Positions 8,789 through 17,843 are shown, counted from the first letter of the stretch. The stretch: DNA of 64,000 bases from Cytobacillus dafuensis (GCF_007995155.1 NZ_CP042593.1:1344001-1408000), one strand, 5' to 3'. Program-made: numbers and translations. The notes: generated by a model from the letters alone, not told the origin.

Positions 8789-9775
8789 ATGAATAGTCAA
8801 ATTAAAGTAGGAATTGTTGGTTATGGTAATCTTGGACGAGGGGTTGTATCGGCAATAAATCAAAGCTCAGATATGGAGTTAGTTAGCATTTTTACTAGAC
8901 GGTCTCCGGAGAGCGTTTCTGTAGAGGGTACAAATGCTAAGGTTTTACATATTTCCGAAGCTGAAGATTATAAGAACAAAATTGACGTCATGATTTTATG
9001 TGGAGGATCTGCCACAGACCTGCCTGAACAAGGCCCTCAGTTTGCACAACTGTTTAATACGGTTGATAGCTTTGATACACATGCGAAAATTCCAGAATAT
9101 TTCGATTCGGTTGATAAAGCTGCAAAAGAAAGCGGGAAAACGAGTATTATTTCTGTAGGCTGGGACCCAGGATTGTTTTCAATCAATCGCTTAATGGCAG
9201 AGGCTATTTTGCCAGTCGGTGAAACTTATACCTTCTGGGGAAAAGGTGTCAGCCAAGGACATTCAGATGCTATTCGCAGAATAGAAGGAGTAAAGGGCGC
9301 TGTTCAGTACACTGTCCCGATAGAAGAAGCAGTTAATAAAGTTAGAAGCGGAGACAATCCTGAACTATCAACTGCTGAAAAGCATTTACGCGTTTGCTAT
9401 GTAGTTGCCGAAGAAGGTTATGACCAAGCAAAGATTGAAGAAACTATCAAAACAATGCCAAATTATTTTGCTGATTATATAACAGAGGTACATTTTATTT
9501 CCGAAGAAGAATTAAAAGCAAATCATTCCAAGCTTCCACATGGCGGATTTGTTATCCGAGGCGGAAAATCAGGTGCTGAGAATAAACAAATTATTGAATT
9601 TTCATTAAATCTAGACAGTAATCCGGAATTCACTTCTAGCGTATTAGTCGCCTATGCACGTGCTGCCTATCGATTAAATAAAGAGGGACAAGCTGGAGCA
9701 AAATCAGTTTTTGAAGTACCACCGGTTTACTTGTCACATAAAACGGCTGAAGAATTAAGAAGAGATCTATTATAA
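8789..9775 (+). CDS. ddh: meso-Diaminopimelate D-dehydrogenase
   Basis: 328 residues. The N-terminus has the NADP-binding Rossmann turn GIVGYGNLGRG (residues 8-18). Later blocks CGGSATDLPEQGP, SFDTHAKIPEY, SVGWDPGLFSINRLMAE and GVSQGHSDAIRRI match Ddh. The enzyme reduces and aminates tetrahydrodipicolinate directly to meso-diaminopimelate, the one-step branch of lysine and peptidoglycan precursor synthesis. The length fits the family (about 326). The ATG has GGAGGGAG eight bases upstream. The gene is monocistronic, ended by a hairpin at 9805. B. subtilis uses the acetylase branch instead, so this may be an acquired or lineage-specific gene. Confidence 0.93.
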   Translation: MNSQIKVGIVGYGNLGRGVVSAINQSSDMELVSIFTRRSPESVSVEGTNAKVLHISEAEDYKNKIDVMILCGGSATDLPEQGPQFAQLFNTVDSFDTHAKIPEYFDSVDKAAKESGKTSIISVGWDPGLFSINRLMAEAILPVGETYTFWGKGVSQGHSDAIRRIEGVKGAVQYTVPIEEAVNKVRSGDNPELSTAEKHLRVCYVVAEEGYDQAKIEETIKTMPNYFADYITEVHFISEEELKANHSKLPHGGFVIRGGKSGAENKQIIEFSLNLDSNPEFTSSVLVAYARAAYRLNKEGQAGAKSVFEVPPVYLSHKTAEELRRDLL

Positions 9776-9804
9776 TGATAGATTTTCCTAGGATTTAGTA
9801 GTAG

Positions 9805-9840
9805 ACAGATGTCATTTTACAAGTGACATCTGTTTTTTTT
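9805..9840 (+). terminator. Terminator of ddh
   Basis: Perfect 10-bp stem ACAGATGTCA/TGACATCTGT (9805-9814 with 9824-9833) followed by eight T. Confidence 0.92.
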
Positions 9841-9906
9841 AGCTATTAATTTTAGAATTGTGTTAATATTTTTATAAAAAATGCTATTTGAAAGAAGGAA
9901 TCATTC

Positions 9907-10410
9907 ATGAGTCAAAAAACAAAGCTTTCGCAAATGACTGCTATTTTACTAGAAAGGGCCCGTAGATTTGGTGTGTCTGACGAAGTATTATTGTCTAGCT
10001 TGAAAACAAATGATACGACTCCGTTGAAAATTGCAGAAGATCAACATTATCATTATGATGAATTTTTTACCTATGCAGAAAAACATGGGGAGGATTTAGA
10101 GGACACGATTAATAATGGCTATAAAATGAAGTTTAATACATTAGGCGGATTGCAGATATGGATGAAGGAATGCTTTGGATTAGAGGCAGGAACTGATTTC
10201 ACTGCATCCCCAGGCAAAATTGAAAATGTTAAGTTATCTATTGAAAATATAAGTAGAATTTTTAATACTTTGGCATCTAACTGGATCATGCTAGATTCAA
10301 ATAGAAAACCTATTTTTGGTGAAGATCAATCACTCTTAGGTGACCCAAAAGAAATACGAATCGTCCATTTGTTTATCCTATCAGAATATGAGGCCTACAA
10401 AAACGAATAA
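9907..10410 (+). CDS. Conserved hypothetical protein
   Basis: 167 residues, hydrophilic and mostly helical, without signal peptide or membrane segment. ATG 9907 follows AAGAAGGAATC. The N-terminal part (KLSQMTAILLERARRFGVSD) looks like an amphipathic helix pair. No catalytic motif or known domain is recognised. It lies between the ddh terminator and two hairpins at 10490-10600 and so is probably transcribed alone. Confidence 0.6.
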   Translation: MSQKTKLSQMTAILLERARRFGVSDEVLLSSLKTNDTTPLKIAEDQHYHYDEFFTYAEKHGEDLEDTINNGYKMKFNTLGGLQIWMKECFGLEAGTDFTASPGKIENVKLSIENISRIFNTLASNWIMLDSNRKPIFGEDQSLLGDPKEIRIVHLFILSEYEAYKNE

Positions 10411-10552
10411 AGATTGTCAGTCCATGTACACGAAAATTTTACATATTGTCAATATAATGCCGAGATTGACAAAGAAAAAGAGTGAGATACAAGAGATACG
10501 GGAGATTATTCTCGTGTCTTTTTTTGCTCGGCGGACGCCGACACAGCTTCAA

Positions 10553-10600
10553 AGAGCCAAACCATTTGGTATAACAGGCTATACCAAATGGTTTGGCTCT
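10553..10600. repeat. Perfect 21-bp inverted repeat
   Basis: Arms 10553-10573 and 10580-10600 are exact reverse complements around the loop ACAGGC. No T-tract follows on either side, so it is not a standard terminator. It lies 57 bases before a K+ channel gene. Confidence 0.9.
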
Positions 10601-10657
10601 CTTCGCCCATGTGCTACACTGGTTCTATTAAACTATTTGATATAGGCGGTCGATTTA

Positions 10658-11353
10658 GTGAAAAAGCTTGTAATTGCATATGAAATTTTTATGATTGTTT
10701 TGATCCTTATCTCAGTAGTCCTTGCTCTCATGGTTGATAAGCGATTTGTGATTTTTCAACAAACTATTTGGCTTATATTCGTAGTGGATTACTTTGTTCG
10801 TTTTGCACGAGCAGAAAACAAGTGGCACTATGTAAAGAAACATCTCTTAGAGTTAGTAGCTATAATCCCGTTCGATTCACTTTTAAGAGCAGCTAGACTA
10901 GTCCGTATATTTAAAGTTCTTCAATTGCTTGGCATCAGTTCTCGTTATTTAAAACCTTTTTATGCGGTGTTAAAAACGAATGGATTAGACAAAGCTTTCA
11001 AGTTTGGTGTCGCAATGTTATTTGTCATACCAATACCGATTGCTATCGTTGAACCGGCGATTGAAACTTACGGTGAAGCGTTGTGGTGGGGTTTGATTAC
11101 AATAACTACAGTTGGATATGGAGATATTGCGCCTGTTACCGTATTAGGCCGATTAATGGCTGCCGTATTACTAATGGTAGGGATTGGGATTATTGGTATA
11201 TTCACATCTGCTGTTACTAATTATTTTAGTAATAAACCTAAAGATTCTCGAGATAAGCAAGTCATGAAAGTAATTCAGTCGATTGATGAGATTGAAGACA
11301 TAACAAAAGAGGATATTGAGTTTATCCAGTTATTCTTGAATAGGAAATTATGA
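10658..11353 (+). CDS. Voltage-gated-type potassium channel protein
   Basis: 231 residues from GTG 10658 (AGGCGG upstream). Three N-terminal hydrophobic segments are followed by an S4-like basic helix (RAARLVRIFKVLQLL, residues ~78-92), a pore region with the K+ selectivity filter TTVGYGD (residues 150-156), and a final S6 helix ending in a soluble tail of about 40 residues. This is a member of the VIC/Kv ion channel family at the plasma membrane, shorter than full six-helix Kv proteins and without an RCK/TrkA domain. It is monocistronic. Substrate selectivity is inferred from the filter only. Confidence 0.88.
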   Translation: MKKLVIAYEIFMIVLILISVVLALMVDKRFVIFQQTIWLIFVVDYFVRFARAENKWHYVKKHLLELVAIIPFDSLLRAARLVRIFKVLQLLGISSRYLKPFYAVLKTNGLDKAFKFGVAMLFVIPIPIAIVEPAIETYGEALWWGLITITTVGYGDIAPVTVLGRLMAAVLLMVGIGIIGIFTSAVTNYFSNKPKDSRDKQVMKVIQSIDEIEDITKEDIEFIQLFLNRKL

Positions 11354-11358
11354 ATATA

Positions 11359-11494
11359 CGCTAAAGGTTATGCTAGAAAGCTAGAGATTACATACAACAA
11401 AGAGCGATTTATCACGAAAAAAATGTATAAAAAGGGACAAGCTTATTATGAAAACAAAGGCTTAAAAGTCGGAGATAATAACCCGAATTATTAA
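11359..11494 (+). pseudogene. Possible decayed coding remnant
   Basis: The stretch reads in one frame as a basic, Tyr/Lys-rich peptide ending KKGQAYYENKGLKVGDNNP and then a stop, but has no start or ribosome site. It lies in a 430-base gap otherwise without genes. The parent family is not recognised, and chance coding is possible. Confidence 0.25.
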
Positions 11495-11565
11495 AAAAAA
11501 TTCGTGATTGTGAAGAAAGAACAATTAAATTAGGTAATGATGTTTTTTGATAGTACCAACAAAAG

Positions 11566-11593
11566 GAAGCACTTATTGGGTGCTTCTTTTTAG
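11566..11593 (+). terminator. Terminator-like hairpin
   Basis: Stem GAAGCAC (11566-11572) with GTGCTTC (11580-11586), followed by TTTTT. It closes the K+ channel/remnant region before the ABC exporter operon. Confidence 0.75.
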
Positions 11594-11797
11594 TAGTCTT
11601 AAATGAATCAAAACAAGAAATGCTATTCCTAAAGCAGATATCCGAAAAGCTTTAAGTTATATAAAAAAATAAATTATTTAAAAATTCCGTAAAAGAGGAT
11701 ATGATTATGTTATCATCTTATTTATTTAGGGATTCGAAGTATTGATTATCTATATACCTATGTTAATAAACTAGTAAATGCTTTGGGGGATTCCATC

Positions 11798-13528
11798 ATG
11801 ATAAAGGTATTGTCTTATTTGAAGCCTTACCGGATTGCTGTTGCAATTGCATTATTTTTAACATTCACTGAGCTCGCAGTTGAGCTTTTTCAGCCTCTTT
11901 TCATGGCAAAGATTATTGATGATGGCATTTTAAAGAGTGATTTGGCCATCGTCATGAAATGGGGAGCCATCATGCTAGGGTTCTCGCTTATTTCCTTTGC
12001 AGCGGGTATCGTCAATTCTTTTTACTCTGCCCATGCTAGTCAGAGCTTCGGATTTGATGTAAGAATGAGTTTATTCGAAAAGGTGCAATCCTTTTCTTTT
12101 GCAAACTATAACCAGTTCTCAGTGGCATCTCTTATTACAAGGATGACGAACGATATTACACAAATTCAAAATACATTATTTATGAGTTTAAGAATTATGC
12201 TGCGTGCTCCGCTCTTAATTATTGGGGGGCTTGTCATGGCATTCGTTGTGAATGTAAAGCTAGCACTGATTTTATCTGTCGTTGTACCATTTTTGTTTAT
12301 TTTTTTAACTTGGGTAATGAACAAGGGTGGGATGCTATTTAAAACGGTGCAGGAAAAATTAGATTCTTTGAATAATGTCATGAAGGAAAATCTTACAGGA
12401 ATCAGGTTAATAAAGGCTTTTACTAGAAGAAAATATGAGGTAAAACGATTTACTGATGCGAATGAAGAATTGAAGGATCATACAATGAAAGCGCTAAGAC
12501 TAATGGAAGTTACCATGCCTATCCTTCTCTTTATTATGAATATAAGCATTCTTGGTGTTCTGTGGTTTGGAAGCATTCAGGTGAATACTGGAGATGTGAA
12601 GGTAGGGGAAGTCGTTGCGATCGTGAACTATGCAACTAGAATTACAGGTGCTTTTTCAATCTTTTCTTTTCTTATTATGGCCTTTTCGCGTGCACGTGCC
12701 TCTTCTAAAAGGATTGAGGAGGTTCTTGATACAACAGTGGATCTTTCTGATCATGTGGATGCAAATTCATCCTTGCTTGTTAAGGAGGGAAAGATTGAGT
12801 TTAAGGATGTGACCTTCCAATATCCAGGGACGGAAACCTTTGCACTCGAAAATATTAGCTTCATTGCTCATCCAGGAGAAACAGTTGCCATCTTAGGAGC
12901 AACTGGGTCTGGCAAAACCAGCTTGTTTCAGTTAATTCCCCGTTTATATGATGCAAGCTCTGGAGAAATTTCTATCGACGGTATGGATGTTCGCCGAATG
13001 AAGCAGGAGAATTTGCGAAGACAAATTGGCTTTGTGCCTCAGGAAGCATTGCTGTTCACAGGAACAGTCAAGGAAAATATTGCATGGGGAAAGGAAGATG
13101 CATCAATAGATGAGATCATTGATGCTGCTAAAAATGCGCAAATCTATGAAACGATAAAAAATCTGCCAAATAAGCTTGAGACCAAGCTTGGTCAAAAAGG
13201 AGTTAATCTTTCAGGCGGTCAAAAACAAAGGCTATCTATTGCCAGGGCAATTGTAAGGAAACCGAAAATACTGCTGCTTGATGATAGTACCAGTGCTTTA
13301 GATATGCGAACAGAAGCGAAATTGCTCCATGCCTTAAAGGTATATACATGTACAACACTCATTATTACCCAGAAAATAAGTACTGCAATGGAAGCTGATA
13401 AAATCCTGCTTTTAGAAAATGGGAGACTATTAGATGAGGGGAACCATGAATCGTTACTGGAGTCTTCGGATCTGTACAGACAAATATTCCGATCTCAATT
13501 GAGAGAGGAGAAAATAAATTATGCTTAA
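11798..13528 (+). CDS. ABC exporter subunit with degenerate ATP site (YfiB-like half-transporter)
   Basis: 576 residues from ATG 11798 (GGGGGA seven bases before). Six membrane helices (type IV exporter fold) are followed by one nucleotide-binding domain: Walker A GATGSGKTS (from ~12896), signature LSGGQ (~13207), Walker B LLLDDSTSALD (~13271). The catalytic Glu after Walker B is Asp (codon ~13283) and the switch His is Gln (IITQK, codon 13370), so this half has a degenerate ATPase site. The stop overlaps the start of the next half-transporter by eight bases. Together they should form a heterodimeric multidrug- or lipid-type exporter. The transported compound is unknown. Confidence 0.9.
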   Translation: MIKVLSYLKPYRIAVAIALFLTFTELAVELFQPLFMAKIIDDGILKSDLAIVMKWGAIMLGFSLISFAAGIVNSFYSAHASQSFGFDVRMSLFEKVQSFSFANYNQFSVASLITRMTNDITQIQNTLFMSLRIMLRAPLLIIGGLVMAFVVNVKLALILSVVVPFLFIFLTWVMNKGGMLFKTVQEKLDSLNNVMKENLTGIRLIKAFTRRKYEVKRFTDANEELKDHTMKALRLMEVTMPILLFIMNISILGVLWFGSIQVNTGDVKVGEVVAIVNYATRITGAFSIFSFLIMAFSRARASSKRIEEVLDTTVDLSDHVDANSSLLVKEGKIEFKDVTFQYPGTETFALENISFIAHPGETVAILGATGSGKTSLFQLIPRLYDASSGEISIDGMDVRRMKQENLRRQIGFVPQEALLFTGTVKENIAWGKEDASIDEIIDAAKNAQIYETIKNLPNKLETKLGQKGVNLSGGQKQRLSIARAIVRKPKILLLDDSTSALDMRTEAKLLHALKVYTCTTLIITQKISTAMEADKILLLENGRLLDEGNHESLLESSDLYRQIFRSQLREEKINYA

Positions 13529-15359
13529 TGAATTGAAAAGACTGTTTCAATATAAAAGAAACTCTTTATTAAATATGGAAAAGGAAGAAGAAGTACCTAT
13601 CAAAAAGCGGACAAAATCCAAAAACTACAAGCAAACATTAAACAGAATTTGGCAATATCTCGCTTTTAATAAAGGGCTTTTATTCCTTGTTCTTTTTATG
13701 GTACTCCTTAGTTCTTTTTTGGGTTTACTTGGACCATTTTTAGTAGGAATGGCAATCGATGAATATATTGTAAAGAAGAGCAGTGAAGGGTTTATTTTGC
13801 TTCTCCTTGGACTTGCGGGAATCTATGTCGTCTACTCTCTTTCCGTTTGGTTCCAAAATTATTGGATGATTGGCATTGCACAAAACACAGTCTATGAGAT
13901 GAGGACTAAGTTATTTCAGCATTTGCATAAGCTGCCGATCTCTTTTTTCGATAAGCGTCAGCACGGGGAATTAATGAGCAGAATGACAAATGATATTGAA
14001 AATGTCAGTTCAACCTTAAACAGCTCAGTCATTCAAATTTTTTCGAGCCTGGTTACTCTTATTGGCACGATATCAGTCATGCTTTGGCTTAGTCCATTAT
14101 TAACATTACTTACATTGATTATTGTCCCTCTTATGTTTTACGGAATGAAATGGATCACGAAGAGAACCGGAAAATTGTTTAAGGAACAGCAAAAAAATCT
14201 GGGTGAATTAAATGGCTTTATAGAAGAAACGATTTCAGGACAAAGAATTATTAAAACCTTTTCTCAGGAAAAGAAAGTAATAGCTGAATTTACGGAAAAA
14301 GCAGAACGGTTAAAAGGAGCAGGCTATTGGGCACAAACCTATTCTGGCTTTATCCCAAAGCTGATGAACTTTCTAAATAATTTTAGCTTCACGATTATCG
14401 CTGGAATAGGAGGGATTCTAGCCTTAAAAGGAATGATATCTATCGGAGTCATTGTTATTTTTGCTGAGTATTCACGCTCCTTTACTCGTCCTCTTAATGA
14501 TCTTGCCAACCAGTTTAATACATTGCTTTCAGCTATTGCTGGAGCGGAAAGAGTATTTGAAATACTGGATGAAGAGGATGAGTTTCTGCATGAGACTGAT
14601 CTTCGAGAGCTAGATGATGTAAGGGGAGAAGTTGAATTTCAGGACGTAACCTTTTCTTATGAAGAGGAGAATCAAACAGTTAAGAATATTAATCTCCACG
14701 TTTCACCTGGTGAAACAGCGGCATTTGTTGGTCCAACAGGTGCAGGGAAAACCACGATGATTAATCTGCTTTCTCGTTTTTATGAGGTGGATAGTGGGTG
14801 TATATTAATTGATGGTCAAGATATTTCAGATATAAGAAGGGAAAGCTTAAGACAGCATATGGGTTTTGTTTTACAAGATTCATTCTTATTTCAAGGTACA
14901 GTAATAGAAAATATTCGTTATGGAAGACTGTCAGCAACAGAAGAGGAAGTCATAACAGCTGCAAAATTGGCTAACGCCCATTCATTTATTATGAAGCTCC
15001 CTCATCATTATCATACAGTATTAAATCAAGATGGAAGCGGTATTAGTCAGGGGCAAAAGCAGCTATTATCAATTGCTAGAGCATTTCTCGCCAATCCGAC
15101 TATTTTAATTTTGGATGAAGCAACAAGCAGCATTGATACAGTGACTGAATTAAAAATTCAAGCAGCACTAAAGGAATTAATGAAGGGAAGAACAAGTTTT
15201 GTGATTGCTCACCGCTTGAATACCGTCCAAAATGCAGATCGCATTTTTGTTCTTGATAATGGGCGAATTATTGAAGAGGGCACGCATGACTTCCTTTTAA
15301 TGCAAGAAGGAGTTTATTATCAGCTACATAGTAAGGCTGTAGCATTAACTAACGGTTGA
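13521..15359 (+). CDS. ABC exporter subunit with catalytic ATP site (YfiC-like half-transporter)
   Basis: 612 residues. An N-terminal extension of about 45 charged residues precedes six membrane helices and the nucleotide-binding domain. Walker A is GPTGAGKTT, Walker B LILDEATSSID keeps the catalytic Glu, and the switch His is present (FVIAHRL, codon ~15209), but the signature is ISQGQ instead of LSGGQ (~15040). This mirrors the partner: its Walker motifs and the partner's LSGGQ make the working site, while its odd signature meets the partner's degenerate Walker motifs. Translationally coupled to the preceding gene. A hairpin at 15394 ends the operon. Confidence 0.9.
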   Translation: MLNELKRLFQYKRNSLLNMEKEEEVPIKKRTKSKNYKQTLNRIWQYLAFNKGLLFLVLFMVLLSSFLGLLGPFLVGMAIDEYIVKKSSEGFILLLLGLAGIYVVYSLSVWFQNYWMIGIAQNTVYEMRTKLFQHLHKLPISFFDKRQHGELMSRMTNDIENVSSTLNSSVIQIFSSLVTLIGTISVMLWLSPLLTLLTLIIVPLMFYGMKWITKRTGKLFKEQQKNLGELNGFIEETISGQRIIKTFSQEKKVIAEFTEKAERLKGAGYWAQTYSGFIPKLMNFLNNFSFTIIAGIGGILALKGMISIGVIVIFAEYSRSFTRPLNDLANQFNTLLSAIAGAERVFEILDEEDEFLHETDLRELDDVRGEVEFQDVTFSYEEENQTVKNINLHVSPGETAAFVGPTGAGKTTMINLLSRFYEVDSGCILIDGQDISDIRRESLRQHMGFVLQDSFLFQGTVIENIRYGRLSATEEEVITAAKLANAHSFIMKLPHHYHTVLNQDGSGISQGQKQLLSIARAFLANPTILILDEATSSIDTVTELKIQAALKELMKGRTSFVIAHRLNTVQNADRIFVLDNGRIIEEGTHDFLLMQEGVYYQLHSKAVALTNG

Positions 15360-15393
15360 TAAACTTTTGAAAAAAATAGATACATTTGATCTA

Positions 15394-15428
15394 AGACAGG
15401 CCTTAGCAATATAATGCCTGTCTTTATT
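15394..15428 (+). terminator. Terminator of the ABC exporter operon
   Basis: Stem AGACAGGC (15394-15401) with GCCTGTCT (15416-15423), followed by a T-rich run. Confidence 0.8.
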
Positions 15429-15608
15429 ATTTATTCAATATCTCTGTGGGCTTTCATTTTATGAAAAGGAATTCTGATTGGCTACTCCCACGATTAATTG
15501 GTGCTTGGTAAATTATGTTCACAGGAAAGTCATATACATGTAAATCATTTGTGAAGAAACGGTGAAGTCCATTGGCAATGAGTATTTAATCGAGTATATT
15601 AAAAGTGT

Positions 15609-15653
15609 AGAAAGAAAGTGAAAAAAATCACAAAGTTAAACAACTTTCTTTCT
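15609..15653 (+). promoter_or_regulatory. Distal GTGA-N6-TCAC palindrome inside a hairpin
   Basis: GTGA-AAAAAA-TCAC at 15618-15631, enclosed by AGAAAGAAAGT (15609-15619) and ACTTTCTTTCT (15643-15653), which can pair. It resembles the Crp/Fnr-type box or a weak Rex box. A second, better copy lies 93 bases closer to the DoxX gene. Confidence 0.6.
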
Positions 15654-15708
15654 GTAAGAAGCTGGCCGGCTTTATAACCTTCATAAGGTGAAAATTTATT
15701 AATAAGTA

Positions 15709-15726
15709 TTGTGAAAAAAATCACAA
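15709..15726 (+). promoter_or_regulatory. Fnr/Rex-like operator upstream of the DoxX gene
   Basis: TTGTGA-AAAAAA-TCACAA, a perfect 6+6 palindrome. Fnr of bacilli binds TGTGA-N6-TCACA and Rex binds TTGTGA-N6-TCACAA, so either redox regulator fits. It ends 28 bases before the start codon. Confidence 0.65.
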
Positions 15727-15754
15727 TATATTTTGAAATCAGGAGATGATTACC

Positions 15755-16252
15755 ATGAAATGGTGGAAAACTCCGCAAGTAGCGGTACTGTGGACAATAT
15801 TAAGAATATGGCTAGGAATACAATGGATTAATGCTGGATGGCATAAAGTAACTGATGGCTTTGATGCGAGTGGATTTATGCAATTCGCGATTCAAAATTC
15901 TACTGGGGATCATCCTGCAGTTCAAGGCTGGTATGCAGCATTTTTAGAAAACTTTGCTTTACCAAACGCGGAATTATTCAGTACATTAGTAGCATATGGT
16001 GAACTTCTAGTAGGTTTAGGTTTAATTCTAGGGGCAGCTACAATTCCGGCTTTACTGGCGGGTGCATTCATGAACCTTAACTTCATGCTAGCAGGAACTA
16101 CAAGCACTAACCCTATCCTATACACAGCAGCAATTATTCTACTCTTTACTGGCAGTGGTGCATATTTCTGGGGTGTTGACCGCTTTGCAATCCCATATAT
16201 TAAGAATCGCCTAGGCAAAGGTGGACAAGAAATTAATAAGCAAACTGCTTAA
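15755..16252 (+). CDS. DoxX family membrane protein
   Basis: 165 residues from ATG 15755, which has AGGAG nine bases upstream (an in-frame ATG at 15746 has no room for a site). Four membrane segments. The motif LRIWLGIQWINAGWHKVTDGF at the first helix, the GELLVGLGLILG helix and the final GVDRF are those of DoxX/DoxD-like quinone-linked membrane proteins, related to the small subunit of thiosulfate:quinone oxidoreductase. The exact reaction here is unknown. The two redox-type operators upstream suggest induction at low oxygen or altered NADH/NAD. Monocistronic. Confidence 0.85.
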   Translation: MKWWKTPQVAVLWTILRIWLGIQWINAGWHKVTDGFDASGFMQFAIQNSTGDHPAVQGWYAAFLENFALPNAELFSTLVAYGELLVGLGLILGAATIPALLAGAFMNLNFMLAGTTSTNPILYTAAIILLFTGSGAYFWGVDRFAIPYIKNRLGKGGQEINKQTA

Positions 16253-16268
16253 ATAATATACAGAATCA

Positions 16269-16306
16269 GAAATAAGAAGCCGGGAGTTTTCCCGGCTTCT
16301 TATTTC
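16269..16306. terminator. Bidirectional terminator between doxX and yfhD
   Basis: 16-bp perfect stem (16269-16284 with 16291-16306), loop AGTTTT. It serves the convergent DoxX and yfhD genes. Confidence 0.85.
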
Positions 16307-16490
16307 ATTCATTTATTCCTTTTACTCTTTGGTTTGCTGCATTTGCGCGAGCTTGTGCTTCAAGATCATCTCGATCTGCTAGCTCTTCAGAGAATTCTTC
16401 ATCAATGCCATCGGATTTCATATGTTTAGGTACTTGTGGAAGTGATGCTTTGTTTTTATCCCGAGATCTTTGTCCGCGTGAACGACCCAT
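16305..16490 (-). CDS. yfhD: YfhD family small protein
   Basis: 61 residues from ATG 16490 behind AAAGGGG. The sequence MGRSRGQRSRDKNKASLPQVP and the acidic EFSEELADRDDLEAQARAN stretch match YfhD, a small, highly charged Bacillaceae protein of unknown function thought to be sporulation associated. No membrane segment. It keeps its B. subtilis neighbours yfhE, yfhF and recX, all in the same relative order. Confidence 0.88.
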   Translation of the reverse strand: MGRSRGQRSRDKNKASLPQVPKHMKSDGIDEEFSEELADRDDLEAQARANAANQRVKGINE

Positions 16491-16512
16491 GTCAAAAACC
16501 CCTTTCAGCATA

Positions 16513-16547
16513 AAAGTACGGAAACGAAATAAAGGCTTCCGTACTTT
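16513..16547 (-). terminator. Hairpin between yfhE and yfhD
   Basis: AAAGTACGGAA (16513-16523) pairs with TTCCGTACTTT (16537-16547). On the minus strand it lies after yfhE and before yfhD, and only a short T run follows. Confidence 0.6.
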
Positions 16548-16582
16548 ATTTTCTACACTTCACAAAAAACTATTTGTGGAAA

Positions 16583-16708
16583 TTAATGCTTCGTATGTTT
16601 GTCTACATAGCCGCCAGCCCGGTCAGCCATTTTAAATTCGCGTGAGTAAAGGACCTCCTGAGTAGCAGATAAAGATCGTTTCTTCTTATCCTTCGTTTTC
16701 TTATCCAT
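16583..16708 (-). CDS. yfhE: YfhE family small protein
   Basis: A 41-residue reading frame from ATG 16708 with GAAAGGATG upstream. It begins MDKKTKDKKKRSLSATQEVLY and ends ADRAGGYVDKHTKH, which fits YfhE, a tiny basic Bacillaceae protein of unknown role found between yfhD and yfhF. It is too short to stand out by length alone; the position, ribosome site and sequence pattern support it. Confidence 0.82.
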   Translation of the reverse strand: MDKKTKDKKKRSLSATQEVLYSREFKMADRAGGYVDKHTKH

Positions 16709-16784
16709 TTGGATCATCCTTTCAATTTTTGATAAATTTTCACACCATCCTTATTTTTCCCTTTTTAGAAAAGTTTGATACTCA

Positions 16785-17687
16785 TTATTTGAAGATGTCT
16801 AATAAAGCAGGTTTTAAATGATCGTATTGAAATGAATAGCCATGAGATGTCAATGCTGCCGGAAGAACCTTTTGGCCCTCGAGTACGAGAAGGCTCATTT
16901 CTCCTAATACAGCTTTCAGGGCAAAACCAGGTGCAGGAATCCAGTGTGGCCGGTGTAAAACCTCCCCAAGCGTCTGACCAAATTCTCTCATAGATACTGG
17001 ATTTGGAGATGTAAAGTTGACTGGCCCTTCTAAATCGGCTTGATTTATGGCAAATATTATTCCATTTATGACATCCTTTAAATGAATCCATGATACCCAT
17101 TGATTTCCCGATCCTACTGTTCCGCCAGCAAATAATTTGTAAGGAAGGGCAATCCGCGGCAATGCTCCATCTGTTTTATCTAGAATAATGCCAAAGCGAC
17201 AACAAACAACCCTTATATTTAACTCTCTTGCTTTAAAAGCTTCAGCCTCCCATTGTTGAACAGTGGCAGCAAGAAAGTCTTTTCCATGCTCCATTGAACT
17301 TTCTGTAAAAGTCTTATTTAAAGATGTTCCATAATAACCGACAGCACTCGCGTTAATTAATAATGAAGGCTTTTTTCTCAATTGACCGCAAATGCGCAGC
17401 ACTTCCTTTGTTGCTGTAATACGGCTGGTCAATATTTTTTTCTTGCGTTCTTCCGTCCATCTTCCACTGTTTATCGATTCTCCTGCTAAATTGATGAAGA
17501 CATCAATTCCTTCTAATTCTTTTTCAGGAAGGCTTCCATCATTCAGCCATTGAACATATGAAAGGTTTGCACTGTTTTTTAAATGATTCCTTCTTGTTAA
17601 AATAAATATCTCGTGGCCATATTTGATTAATTCCTTAGTCAGAGCTTTGCCAACAAAACCCGTTCCACCAGTCAAAGCAATTTTCAT
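16785..17687 (-). CDS. yfhF: TIGR01777-type SDR epimerase (YfhF)
   Basis: About 300 residues from ATG 17687, chosen for the GGGGGA site seven bases before; the longer frame to 17714 has none. N-terminal Rossmann motif ALTGGTGFVGKAL, then FINLAGESINSGRWTEERKKKI, a signature of the TIGR01777 SulA/YfhF-like group, and VNFTSPNPVSMREFGQTL near the end. These proteins have the epimerase fold but their substrate is not known. It is the head of the yfhF-yfhE-yfhD series and is divergent from recX. Confidence 0.88.
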   Translation of the reverse strand: MKIALTGGTGFVGKALTKELIKYGHEIFILTRRNHLKNSANLSYVQWLNDGSLPEKELEGIDVFINLAGESINSGRWTEERKKKILTSRITATKEVLRICGQLRKKPSLLINASAVGYYGTSLNKTFTESSMEHGKDFLAATVQQWEAEAFKARELNIRVVCCRFGIILDKTDGALPRIALPYKLFAGGTVGSGNQWVSWIHLKDVINGIIFAINQADLEGPVNFTSPNPVSMREFGQTLGEVLHRPHWIPAPGFALKAVLGEMSLLVLEGQKVLPAALTSHGYSFQYDHLKPALLDIFK

Positions 17688-17843
17688 ACATAATCCCCCT
17701 AATACATAACTCATACGTTATGACTTCTACAATAATGTCTTAACCCCTTTTATTTCTCGACATTTGATCATACAGAAATCATGCTTTTAGAAAATCGGGC
17801 ACGGTATTCCTTAATGTGTTACATTAAAAGTGAGGTGACAATC

